Source of the DNA: Parvularculaceae bacterium | GTDB taxonomy: Bacteria > Pseudomonadota > Alphaproteobacteria > Caulobacterales > Parvularculaceae | Reading direction: 5' to 3' | Assembly (NCBI GenBank): GCA_027080545.1 | Contig: JALWRV010000115.1 | Location: 1 to 7,816, forward strand | DNA length: 7,816 nt | Part shown: piece after piece, positions 1 through 5,278 of the stretch | Numbering within the stretch: the first letter of the stretch is position 1 | Layout of the letters: each line of letters starts with the position of its first letter | Notes under the pieces: generated by a model | What the model was told of the DNA's origin: nothing | The model's input: the letters and a program-made list of their open reading frames with translations, nothing else | The model's database searches: none | Made by a program: the position numbers and the translations under genes

Positions 1-635
1 CGGTTGCGAATTTTTTTCTCAACATGCAGGACCGACATTTCCCCTTCCATCATCGAGAATACGGCCTCGAGACGTTCTGCCTGATTGGTCAGTTCCAGTA
101 ATTGCTGCTTGTCGGCGATTTTGACATTGAGGTGGGCCGCGACCGTATCGGCCAGCTTCGCGTGATCATCAATCTGATTGACCGACACGATGGTCTCCGG
201 CTGAATACGGCGATTGAGTTTCACATAGGTTTCAAACTGGGTTTTGACCGAGCGGGCCAACGCCTCGACCTCGGCCGGTTGGCCGGCTTCATCTTTGAGA
301 ATAAGCGCTTTGGCCTCAAAATAATCATCATTGGGCAGATAGGATTCGACCGCTGCCCGGCGCAGACCTTCGACCAATACTTTGACCGTACCGTCAGGCA
401 ATTTTAATAGCTGCAATACTTTGGCAATAACGCCAATAGTATAAATATCCGCTTCCGACGGCTCATCATGTACCGCATCTTTTTGCGCCGCCAATAAGAT
501 CTCGCGATCCCCCTCCATGGCAGTTTCCAGCGCTTTGACCGATTTGTCCCGGCCAACAAATAGCGGCACCACCATATGCGGAAATACAACAATATCGCGA
601 AGGGGCAATACGGGATAGGTTCTGTTGTCAGACAT
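1..635 (-). CDS. lon: ATP-dependent protease Lon, N-terminal part (cut by window edge)
   Basis: Lon is a cytoplasmic AAA+ serine protease that unfolds and degrades misfolded and short-lived regulatory proteins. Only the first 211 residues are visible, out of about 800 usual for the family; the ATPase and Ser-Lys protease domains lie beyond the left edge. Reading the minus strand from the ATG at 635-633 gives MSDNRTYPVLPLRDIVVFPH, with the family's typical start (PVLPLRDIVVFP, residues 8-19). VPLFVGR follows, then a full PUA-like substrate-binding domain, and later the segment LEAVFSMMEGEMSVLHVEKK near residues 187-206 that leads into the coiled linker. The start is supported by AGGAG at 641-645, five bases upstream. 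The frame is open to the window edge with no stop. It lies downstream of ssrA on the same strand, with a putative promoter of its own at 686-715. Confidence 0.96.
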   Translation of the reverse strand, partial: MSDNRTYPVLPLRDIVVFPHMVVPLFVGRDKSVKALETAMEGDREILLAAQKDAVHDEPSEADIYTIGVIAKVLQLLKLPDGTVKVLVEGLRRAAVESYLPNDDYFEAKALILKDEAGQPAEVEALARSVKTQFETYVKLNRRIQPETIVSVNQIDDHAKLADTVAAHLNVKIADKQQLLELTNQAERLEAVFSMMEGEMSVLHVEKKIRN

Positions 636-665
636 GGATACTCCTGATTATCTGTCACGAACACG

Positions 666-678
666 GCCCAAACTGGGC
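666..678. repeat. Small hairpin in the lon leader
   Basis: GCCCA-AAC-TGGGC is a perfect 5-bp inverted repeat with a 3-base loop. If lon transcription starts near 679, as the putative promoter suggests, the hairpin forms the very 5' end of the lon mRNA, where it could affect stability. This is inferred from position only. Confidence 0.4.
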
Positions 679-685
679 TGATCTG

Positions 686-715
686 CTTATATGACGGTAA
701 AAACTTACCGCCCAA
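686..715 (-). promoter_or_regulatory. Putative lon promoter with a palindrome in the spacer
   Basis: On the minus strand TTGGGC (715-710) and TATAAG (691-686) are 18 bases apart and resemble sigma-70 -35 and -10 boxes. Transcription would begin near 679, leaving a leader of about 44 bases before the lon ATG. The spacer holds a perfect 6-bp inverted repeat, CGGTAA-AAAC-TTACCG at 695-710, whose outer end touches the -35 box. This position would suit a repressor or activator site. The boxes are read by eye. A heat-shock sigma-32 promoter, common for lon, is an alternative, but no clear match to that consensus was seen. Confidence 0.45.
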
Positions 716-737
716 TATGTCCCCTAATGTGGACGTG

Positions 738-763
738 CTTTGGCCAGATTGCAAAGGCCAAAG
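738..763. repeat. 8-bp perfect inverted repeat upstream of lon
   Basis: CTTTGGCC at 738-745 and GGCCAAAG at 756-763 are perfect complements separated by ten bases. The repeat lies just upstream of the putative lon promoter (-35 box at 710-715). It could be a protein-binding site or a hairpin. No T-tract follows on either strand, so it does not look like an intrinsic terminator. Confidence 0.5.
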
Positions 764-840
764 TCAGGTAATTTTGTGGCAACCCATCACGCTTTCGAGG
801 GGGCAAAACCCGGGTTGGCGCGCAAGGGTGAGCCGACCTG

Positions 841-866
841 AGGGGCAGATGTGGTCATCTGCCTCT
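841..866. repeat. 11-bp hairpin in the lon-ssrA gap
   Basis: The core GGCAGATG (844-851) and CATCTGCC (856-863) pair perfectly around a four-base loop, TGGT. Three more pairs, one of them G-U, extend the stem to 841 and 866. No T-tract follows on either strand. It is the most compact hairpin in this gene-free stretch and may belong to a structured RNA or be a factor-binding site. Confidence 0.55.
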
Positions 867-880
867 ATCAAGTCAAGCCC

Positions 881-992
881 TGTTGCCCACACGGGCAGTA
901 TCGAGGCCCACAAGTTAAGATAATATAGAAGGCAAGATCGGCAGGAGGATAGATTTTACGTGATTTCAAGGGCGCATCGCCTGTGGGCAACA
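881..992. repeat. 11-bp inverted repeat with 90-base spacing
   Basis: TGTTGCCCACA (881-891) and TGTGGGCAACA (982-992) are exact reverse complements. The left arm overlaps a local hairpin, TGCCC-ACAC-GGGCA (884-897), so in RNA the two pairings would exclude each other. The interval also holds an AGGAGG at 943-948 with no good start codon behind it, and a short GGCG-CAT-CGCC hairpin at 971-981. No gene is recognised here. Confidence 0.5.
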
Positions 993-1000
993 CCACTAAA

Positions 1001-1102
1001 TACTAAAAGGCGCACCTGGCAAGCCAGTCTATAGGCCTTCCAGAAGAACAAATTACTCACATTTTCTAAACTTAGTCCGACGCTTCTGTTGCCAGGTGCG
1101 CC
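1001..1102 (-). terminator. Long-stem hairpin with T-run behind ssrA
   Basis: GGCGCACCTGGCAA and TTGCCAGGTGCGCC form a perfect 14-bp inverted repeat (1009-1022 with 1089-1102). An inner pair, CAGAAG (1041-1046) with CTTCTG (1083-1088), stacks directly on it from one side, leaving 18 bases bulged on the other. Read on the minus strand, the 3' arm is followed at once by TTTTAGTA (1008-1001), so the structure could end the ssrA transcript. The loop of 66 bases is far longer than in a usual intrinsic terminator. It might instead be a small mobile palindromic element or an extra RNA domain. Confidence 0.5.
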
Positions 1103-1165
1103 GGGAAACCCCGCCTGAACCTTGGAAAGGAACAGGACTTCACTTAAGCGAACAGCTCAGCCGCA

Positions 1166-1207
1166 TTACGCAGCAAGAGCGAGTTCTTCCTTGTAGTTGT
1201 CATTTGC
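1166..1207 (-). other. tmRNA tag reading frame, ANDNYKEELALAA
   Basis: From the resume codon GCA (1207-1205) the minus strand reads ANDNYKEELALAA and then TAA (1168-1166). With the alanine carried by tmRNA itself the added tag would be AANDNYKEELALAA. The AND(N) start and the LAA-type hydrophobic end match known tags; the C-terminal residues are what ClpXP and other AAA+ proteases recognise, and the N-terminal part is where SspB binds in species that have it. The five bases before GCA, TAGTT, correspond to the conserved resume-codon context (TAGTC in E. coli). Confidence 0.95.
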
Positions 1208-1318
1208 AACTATAATAGTGGTCCTATAACGAAGACCATACGGGCGACAGCCGAACCTTTACACGCTCGTCGATGCTATTTCGGCCCCGCCACAAAGCCC
1301 GTTAAATCCGAGCCACCC

Positions 1319-1351
1319 TTATCCGTTAAAACCAGTCCTTAAAGGGCCTTC
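1319..1351 (-). other. Intervening segment of the permuted tmRNA precursor
   Basis: This stretch joins the CCA end of the acceptor piece to the 5' end of the coding piece and should be cut out during maturation, presumably by tRNA-processing nucleases. ACCAG, overlapping the CCA end (1355-1351), can pair with CTGGT (1335-1331) inside the segment, which would hide the CCA end in the precursor. The limits follow from the tmRNA model and are accurate only to a few bases. Confidence 0.65.
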
Positions 1352-1437
1352 TGGTGGAGCCGCCGGGTACCGCCCCCGGGTCCGATACGCTTATTATGAG
1401 CGCTGTTTATCGCCATAGTCGGTTGCCCGACCCCCCT

Positions 1438-1466
1438 AATATAGGGCCAAAAGCTAACAATGGAAG
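1438..1466 (-). promoter_or_regulatory. Putative ssrA promoter
   Basis: TATATT (1443-1438) is a good -10 box. Behind it comes a run of G (AGGGGGG), a GC-rich discriminator as often seen in stable-RNA promoters, which places the start near 1431-1435 where the acceptor piece should begin. Seventeen bases upstream is CTTCCA (1466-1461), a poor -35 match with three of six bases. Only the -10 box and its position carry weight. Confidence 0.4.
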
Positions 1467-1572
1467 AAGCCTCCAATTAAATTGCCTAACTTTTGCAAAA
1501 ATCTGTTACATTTACGCAATAAATGCGCTTTAAGCTGATGTTACGGGAATGGTAGAAACTGGATTGGGGCTT

Positions 1573-1815
1573 ATGGAACCGGCCGATTTCAAAAAATGGC
1601 GCAAATCTATGGGACTGTCCCAAAAAGAGGCAGCCAATGCGTTGGGCCTTAAGCGCCGCATGATCCAATATTACGAAAAAGGCGAGCGCGACGGGGAAAA
1701 GGTTAAAATTCCGCGCACCGTTCGCCTCGCCTGTTTTGCCTTGACCAAAGGGATTGCCGACTATCACGGCCCCAATCGCAAATTAGAATTGCTTGACGAG
1801 GGTAGCGAGCGCTAG
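1573..1815 (+). CDS. Small helix-turn-helix (XRE-like) protein
   Basis: This 80-residue protein starts MEPADFKKWRKSMGLSQKEA and is a single Cro/C1-type helix-turn-helix domain. LSQKEAANALGL (residues 15-26) gives the first helix and turn, and KRRMIQYYEKGER (27-39) the recognition helix and next turn. A basic segment (GEKVKIPRTVRLACFALTKG, 41-60) follows. Such proteins bind DNA as repressors or activators; the target here is unknown. An earlier in-frame ATG at 1549 would add eight residues. I prefer 1573 because the domain begins right there and GGGG lies at 1566-1569, although neither start has a strong ribosome site. The gene diverges from ssrA and converges on the membrane-protein gene, and the two stop codons share the palindrome CTAG (1812-1815). 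The short length and lack of a second domain leave its role open. Confidence 0.85.
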   Translation: MEPADFKKWRKSMGLSQKEAANALGLKRRMIQYYEKGERDGEKVKIPRTVRLACFALTKGIADYHGPNRKLELLDEGSER

Positions 1816-3014
1816 CCTCCCCCCAAAAATCCTGCCGCGATCAGCCATAAAGGGGTTGCCGCCAGCATCACCCACCCCAGCCGGAAGCCATGACGCACCG
1901 GAGCCATCCATTTGCGCGCCCGCCAGTTTATTTCCGACAACATCCCGGCCATGGCGCTTGCCCAAATCCATATCAATAATAAAGACACCCATGCGCCACC
2001 AAAATCCGCTACCTGCAACAATTTCTCCGGGGCCAAGAGCAATCCGTAACCAAGTTTGTATAGGGGCAGGATGAGGCTAAGAATCGCGACCCACGCGCTT
2101 GCCCGCAACCAGAGGGGTGGTTTTTCTTGCTGGCCGTTTTGATAAACCAGCGCGAAACTCGCCAGCACCAATCCAACCCACCACGCTGGCGACCATGCAT
2201 AGTCCCACTCTTCCCAAGGGAGGCCGCCATTTTCTTTCCATGACACCAAAACCGCTACCAAACTCACCACCCCGATGAATGGCAAGGCATACCGCATCAC
2301 CGATAACAGCGCATAGCGTATCACCCCCAACGCCACCCGTTGCATCCGCATCACCCCGATCAGCCCTCCCAATAGCCCGCCGAGGATGGCTGGCGCGACC
2401 CAACCCTCATCAATCGGCAAGGGCGCTTTCCAGCTTTCATTGATCCGCTCCAATATTGAATAAAAGGAGGACACGCCGATCAAGAGCAACACAAAAGCAA
2501 ACACCAATATCAACAACAATAAAGGCAAGGTGACGAAATTGATAAAGATGGTGCGATAGTCCAGCAGACCCATACTATCCGGTCGATCAACCAGACTTTT
2601 GCCCAGCACGATAAGCCCGCAAAAAGACGCTAAAAAGAGAGGTAAAAACGGTACTGGTCTTGCGGTATACCAATCCAAAACCGGCCACCACCAAAGCAGC
2701 ATTTTTTGCGACGAAAAGGCCAACCCCACAATGAGGGGCGACATCATCAACCCGCTTATGCCAAGGGCTACTAGAACGGATAGGCCCCAACGCCCTGCCC
2801 GGCCGATCAGCAAAAGGCTCGTGGCGAAAATGACCACCGCCAATGAAACTATTGGTGGTGACCAAAGCTTTCCCGATTCAACTTCAAATGAGGGATTTTC
2901 AAACAAAAACAGCCCGGCACCGGCCAGCGCACCAATCATCGTGCTCGGCACCAGCAATCCCAACAGCCCCCCTAATGGCCTTCGCTCTTCACGCGCTACA
3001 AACACTAACACCAC
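1812..3014 (-). CDS. Multi-pass inner-membrane protein, possibly DUF4153-like
   Basis: No function is recognised. The 400-residue product is almost entirely hydrophobic, with about ten to eleven likely membrane segments near residues 15-38, 53-71, 77-100, 121-138, 156-181, 207-223, 241-258, 277-292, 305-327, 338-358 and 377-397. Conserved-looking charged or aromatic motifs sit between them, for example YRTIFINF (153-160) and VIRYALLSVMRYALPF (231-246). The pattern recalls DUF4153 membrane proteins, but the protein is shorter than usual and the link rests on overall character only. The longest frame begins at a GTG (3014-3012); GTG at 3011-3009 and 3005-3003 are alternatives, and an in-frame TAG at 3041-3039 rules out a longer protein. 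AAGGA lies too far upstream to serve the first GTG, so the start is uncertain. It runs divergently from purB and ends inside the helix-turn-helix gene's stop. Confidence 0.8.
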   Translation of the reverse strand: MVLVFVAREERRPLGGLLGLLVPSTMIGALAGAGLFLFENPSFEVESGKLWSPPIVSLAVVIFATSLLLIGRAGRWGLSVLVALGISGLMMSPLIVGLAFSSQKMLLWWWPVLDWYTARPVPFLPLFLASFCGLIVLGKSLVDRPDSMGLLDYRTIFINFVTLPLLLLILVFAFVLLLIGVSSFYSILERINESWKAPLPIDEGWVAPAILGGLLGGLIGVMRMQRVALGVIRYALLSVMRYALPFIGVVSLVAVLVSWKENGGLPWEEWDYAWSPAWWVGLVLASFALVYQNGQQEKPPLWLRASAWVAILSLILPLYKLGYGLLLAPEKLLQVADFGGAWVSLLLIWIWASAMAGMLSEINWRARKWMAPVRHGFRLGWVMLAATPLWLIAAGFLGGG

Positions 3015-3095
3015 CCCAAATGGTTGATATTCCTTATCCTATCGCAAATATCCCGTCCCGTCACGACTCATTAGCCCGATCGAGAAAAGCGCCGC

Positions 3096-3124
3096 TTGCC
3101 TCTCGTCCCCTTCCAGCCTATCCC
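3096..3124 (+). promoter_or_regulatory. Possible purB promoter
   Basis: TTGCCT (3096-3101) and TATCCC (3119-3124) are spaced by exactly 17 bases, with transcription then expected near 3131, about 35 bases before purB. The -35 matches four of six consensus bases and the -10 only three. It lies in the 151-base gap between purB and the divergent membrane-protein gene. No purine-repressor-like palindrome was seen. Confidence 0.3.
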
Positions 3125-3165
3125 TCACCCCATCCGCTCAATGATCACCAAGGAATTTAAGCCCT

Positions 3166-4479
3166 ATGATTCCCCGCTATGCCCGCCCCGAAATGTCCGC
3201 CATCTGGGACCAGCAGACCAAATATAGAATCTGGTTTGAAATTGAAGCCCATGCGGCAGATCGCCAAGCCGAACTTGGCATTATTCCGGCGGAAGCGGCA
3301 AAAACCATCTGGGAAAAAGGCCGCGATGCACAATTTGATGTGGCGCGGATCGACGCGATTGAGCGTGAGGTCAAACATGATGTCATCGCCTTTCTCACCC
3401 ATTTAGCGGAAATCGTCGGTCCAGAAGCGCGCTTTGTTCATCAGGGCATGACCTCATCCGATGTTCTGGACACGTGTCTTTCCGTGCAGCTTATGCGGGC
3501 CGCTGATCTGCTTATTGATGATATGGATCGGGTTTTGGCGGCCCTGAAAAAACGCGCCTTTGAACATAAAATGACCCCCTGTGTGGGGCGCTCTCATGGC
3601 ATTCATGCAGAGCCCGTGACCTTCGGTTTGAAACTGGCAGGATTTTATGCGGAATTTGCCCGGGGCAAGCAGAGATTATTAGCCGCACGGGATGAGATCG
3701 CTGTTTGTGCCATTTCTGGAGCGGTGGGCACCTTCGCCAATATCGATCCATCGGTTGAAGCCCATGTGGCGGAAAAAATAGGATTGACCATAGAACCGGT
3801 CTCTACCCAAGTAATCCCGCGGGATCGACATGCGGCGTTTTTTGCTACCCTCGGCCTTATCGCTTCCAGCATGGAGCGACTTGCTATTGAAATCCGCCAT
3901 CTTCAGCGTACGGAAGTTTTGGAAGTAGAAGAATTTTTTGCCAAGGGCCAAAAAGGCTCGTCGGCCATGCCTCATAAGCGCAACCCTATTTTAACGGAGA
4001 ATTTGACCGGGCTTGCAAGGCTGGTGCGCATGGCGGTGGTACCAGCCATGGAGAATGTCGCTTTGTGGCATGAGCGGGATATTTCCCACTCCTCTGTTGA
4101 GCGGGGGATCGGCCCGGACAGCACTATCCATCTCGATTTTGCCTTGAACCGATTAGCGGGGGTGATCGATAATTTACTGGTCTATCCTGACCGGATGCAA
4201 AAAAATCTTGATGGCTTACATGGGCTTGTTCATTCGCAACGCGTTTTGTTGGCCCTGACGCAAGCCGGGGCCAGCCGCGAAGATGGCTACCGCCTCGTCC
4301 AACGCAACGCCATGCCTGCTTGGCGCGGCGAAGGGTTATTTCTGGATAATCTGAAAAGCGATGCTGAGGTGACCCGCTTGCTGAGCGCCGAAGAATTAGA
4401 AAAATTATTTGACCTCGCCTATCATACCAAACATGTGGACACGATTTTTGCCCGCGTGTTTAACGAATCCACCCCATAA
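3166..4479 (+). CDS. purB: Adenylosuccinate lyase
   Basis: PurB acts twice in purine synthesis: it splits SAICAR to AICAR plus fumarate, and adenylosuccinate to AMP plus fumarate. It works in the cytoplasm as a homotetramer with active sites shared between subunits. The 437-residue length is normal. The start MIPRYARPEMSAIWDQQTKY matches the family. Visible motifs are the first conserved region TSSDVLDT (97-104), the region with the general-acid histidine GRSHGIHAEP (141-150, His at 144), and the fumarase/aspartase superfamily signature GSSAMPHKRNP (264-274), which carries the flexible-loop catalytic serine. No key residue appears to be lost. ATG at 3166 is preceded by AAGGA at 3150-3154, eleven bases away, a slightly long spacing. 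The gene stands alone between a divergent membrane-protein gene and a downstream outer-membrane protein gene, so it is probably its own transcription unit. Confidence 0.97.
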   Translation: MIPRYARPEMSAIWDQQTKYRIWFEIEAHAADRQAELGIIPAEAAKTIWEKGRDAQFDVARIDAIEREVKHDVIAFLTHLAEIVGPEARFVHQGMTSSDVLDTCLSVQLMRAADLLIDDMDRVLAALKKRAFEHKMTPCVGRSHGIHAEPVTFGLKLAGFYAEFARGKQRLLAARDEIAVCAISGAVGTFANIDPSVEAHVAEKIGLTIEPVSTQVIPRDRHAAFFATLGLIASSMERLAIEIRHLQRTEVLEVEEFFAKGQKGSSAMPHKRNPILTENLTGLARLVRMAVVPAMENVALWHERDISHSSVERGIGPDSTIHLDFALNRLAGVIDNLLVYPDRMQKNLDGLHGLVHSQRVLLALTQAGASREDGYRLVQRNAMPAWRGEGLFLDNLKSDAEVTRLLSAEELEKLFDLAYHTKHVDTIFARVFNESTP

Positions 4480-4486
4480 CCCCCCC

Positions 4487-4501
4487 CAGCAACCATTGCT
4501 G
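4487..4501. repeat. Hairpin just after purB
   Basis: CAGCAA-CCA-TTGCTG forms a perfect 6-bp stem with a 3-base loop, nine bases after the purB stop codon. No T-run follows, so it may protect the 3' end of the mRNA or help terminate together with the hairpin at 4520-4545. Confidence 0.45.
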
Positions 4502-4519
4502 CGTTCAAATCGTGTAGCT

Positions 4520-4545
4520 GCTTATGGGGGGATGCCCCCATAGGC
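4520..4545. repeat. Strong GC-rich hairpin between purB and the porin-like gene
   Basis: GCTTATGGGGG (4520-4530) pairs with CCCCCATAGGC (4535-4545) around a GATG loop: eleven pairs, one of them G-T. The stem is strong enough for a terminator, but the sequence behind it on either strand is not a T-run. It could be the purB terminator in an atypical form, or a structure in the leader of the outer-membrane protein gene, 107 bases before that gene's start. The rest of the spacer up to 4651 shows no clear promoter. Confidence 0.5.
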
Positions 4546-4651
4546 AGGTCTATGCTTCTTCCTTAGGCTCAACATCACCCACTTTGGTTCTCTGGCAATA
4601 GTCAAATCGAGTGGCCTTGCCTATCACGGCGCTTTTTTAAGGAAGATCATC

Positions 4652-5221
4652 ATGGACAGAACATTACTTCTCAAGGCGAGCTGCGCCTTTGGGGCTTTTA
4701 TGGCCCCCTTGCACATGTCGGCTATGGCGGGGGATGAGAATTATTATGCAGAAATCGGCTACACACGATTTGGTCTGGATATTCTCGGGCGTGATTTTGA
4801 TCCTACTGCCCTTCAATTACGCGGGGGGTATAGGGTGAACCCTGTTTTTGGTGTTGAGGTAGAAGCCGCCTATAGCCTGAACGGGGCGACCATAAAAGGC
4901 ACGACAGACACAGCCACTTTGAAATTTGATCAATCATTGGCCGGGTTTGTCTTGGCAAAATGGCCCCTTACCCAGCGGGTAGATGTGATTGGTCGGGTTG
5001 GCTATCAAAAAATTGATGCCTCTATTAAGGTAGAGCAAGCTGGGCTCATTACCTTTCAACAAAAGGGCAAAGGAGAAGGCTTTATCTATGGTGTCGGCGT
5101 GGCCTATAAATTCGACGGGTTTGGCCTTCGCGCCGATTATACATGGTCTGGTGAGGCCAGCCCCTTCCCCACCTCGGAGCGCATCGAGACCCTTTCGCTT
5201 TCTCTCAGCAAATCTTTTTAA
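4652..5221 (+). CDS. Outer-membrane beta-barrel protein, small OmpA/OmpW-like
   Basis: The 189-residue product has a signal peptide: a basic start (MDRTLLLK), a hydrophobic stretch to about residue 22, and a likely cleavage AMA|GDENYY after residue 26. The mature part alternates polar and hydrophobic residues in about eight short strands, such as YYAEIGYTRFGLD, LQLRGGYRV, FGVEVEAAYSL, LAGFVLAKWPL, DVIGRVGYQKIDA, FIYGVGVAYKF, FGLRADYTWSG and TLSLSLSKSF. It ends in phenylalanine, the usual outer-membrane insertion signal read by BamA. This fits the OmpA-like transmembrane barrel family, without a peptidoglycan-binding domain. Its job (pore, adhesion, structure) cannot be told from the sequence. 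The ATG has a strong ribosome site, AAGGAAG at 4639-4645, six bases upstream. The gene is single and is closed by an intrinsic terminator at 5251-5278. Confidence 0.88.
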   Translation: MDRTLLLKASCAFGAFMAPLHMSAMAGDENYYAEIGYTRFGLDILGRDFDPTALQLRGGYRVNPVFGVEVEAAYSLNGATIKGTTDTATLKFDQSLAGFVLAKWPLTQRVDVIGRVGYQKIDASIKVEQAGLITFQQKGKGEGFIYGVGVAYKFDGFGLRADYTWSGEASPFPTSERIETLSLSLSKSF

Positions 5222-5250
5222 GGGGATGGGGCGAATGGTAATAACAGAGC

Positions 5251-5278
5251 AAGCGATTAAATATCGCTTTTGGTTTTT
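5251..5278 (+). terminator. Intrinsic terminator after the beta-barrel gene
   Basis: AAGCGAT (5251-5257) pairs with ATCGCTT (5263-5269) around TAAAT, and TTGGTTTTT follows on the plus strand. This is a typical Rho-independent terminator for the beta-barrel gene, 30 bases after its stop. The hairpin overlaps the last codons of gabT on the other strand, whose TAA (5259-5257) spans the stem-loop border. On the minus strand no T-run follows, so termination of gabT by the same hairpin would be weaker. Confidence 0.8.

Larger units (their letters stand above)
1103..1435 (-). ncRNA. ssrA: Transfer-messenger RNA, circularly permuted two-piece form
   Basis: tmRNA rescues stalled ribosomes and adds a degradation tag. 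The minus strand encodes, in order, an acceptor piece (about 1435-1352), a spacer (about 1351-1319) and a coding piece (about 1318-1103). The acceptor piece ends in a 5-bp T-stem CCGGG/CCCGG (1375-1379 with 1363-1367), loop GGCGGTA, acceptor strand CGGCTCC, and A-CCA at 1355-1352. The coding piece begins near GGTGGCTCGGATTTAACGGG, matching the conserved GGAUUCGACGGG region. It then has helices ACGGGC/GCCCGT (1240-1245 with 1297-1302) and GCCGAA/TTCGGC (1250-1255 with 1280-1285), a hairpin TGGTC/GACCA (1219-1238), TAGTT-GCA before the tag, and the tag frame. The tag stop lies in a hairpin loop, as in other tmRNAs. The CCA end lying upstream of the tag shows the permutation known from Alphaproteobacteria. 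The outer ends are estimates. The acceptor stem pairs well only if one U is bulged. Confidence 0.93.

Noticed and set aside
102..407. 101-residue plus-strand frame
   Set aside because: Antisense to the conserved Lon N-terminal domain and without family resemblance.
404..754. 116-residue minus-strand frame over the lon start
   Set aside because: It overlaps the N-terminus of lon in another frame and reads through the lon promoter; the lon frame is clearly the real one.
717..923. 68-residue open frame on the plus strand
   Set aside because: No ribosome site, no family resemblance, and it passes through the hairpins of the lon-ssrA spacer.
960..1034. Tiny GTG frame (24 codons) behind a perfect AGGAGG at 943-948
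   Set aside because: Spacing of eleven bases, a GTG start, no recognisable product, and the frame runs into the hairpin behind ssrA. More likely a chance match.
1009..1102. Insertion-sequence remnant or miniature transposon suggested by the 14-bp inverted repeats
   Set aside because: No target-site duplication flanks the arms, and the T-run on the ssrA side fits termination better; left open only as an alternative.
1549..1572. Upstream ATG for the helix-turn-helix gene
   Set aside because: Adds eight residues outside the domain and has no better ribosome site than the ATG at 1573; not excluded.
2599..3027. 142-residue plus-strand frame antisense to the membrane-protein gene
   Set aside because: Composition is proline- and asparagine-rich as expected from the complement of hydrophobic codons, with no ribosome site or domain.
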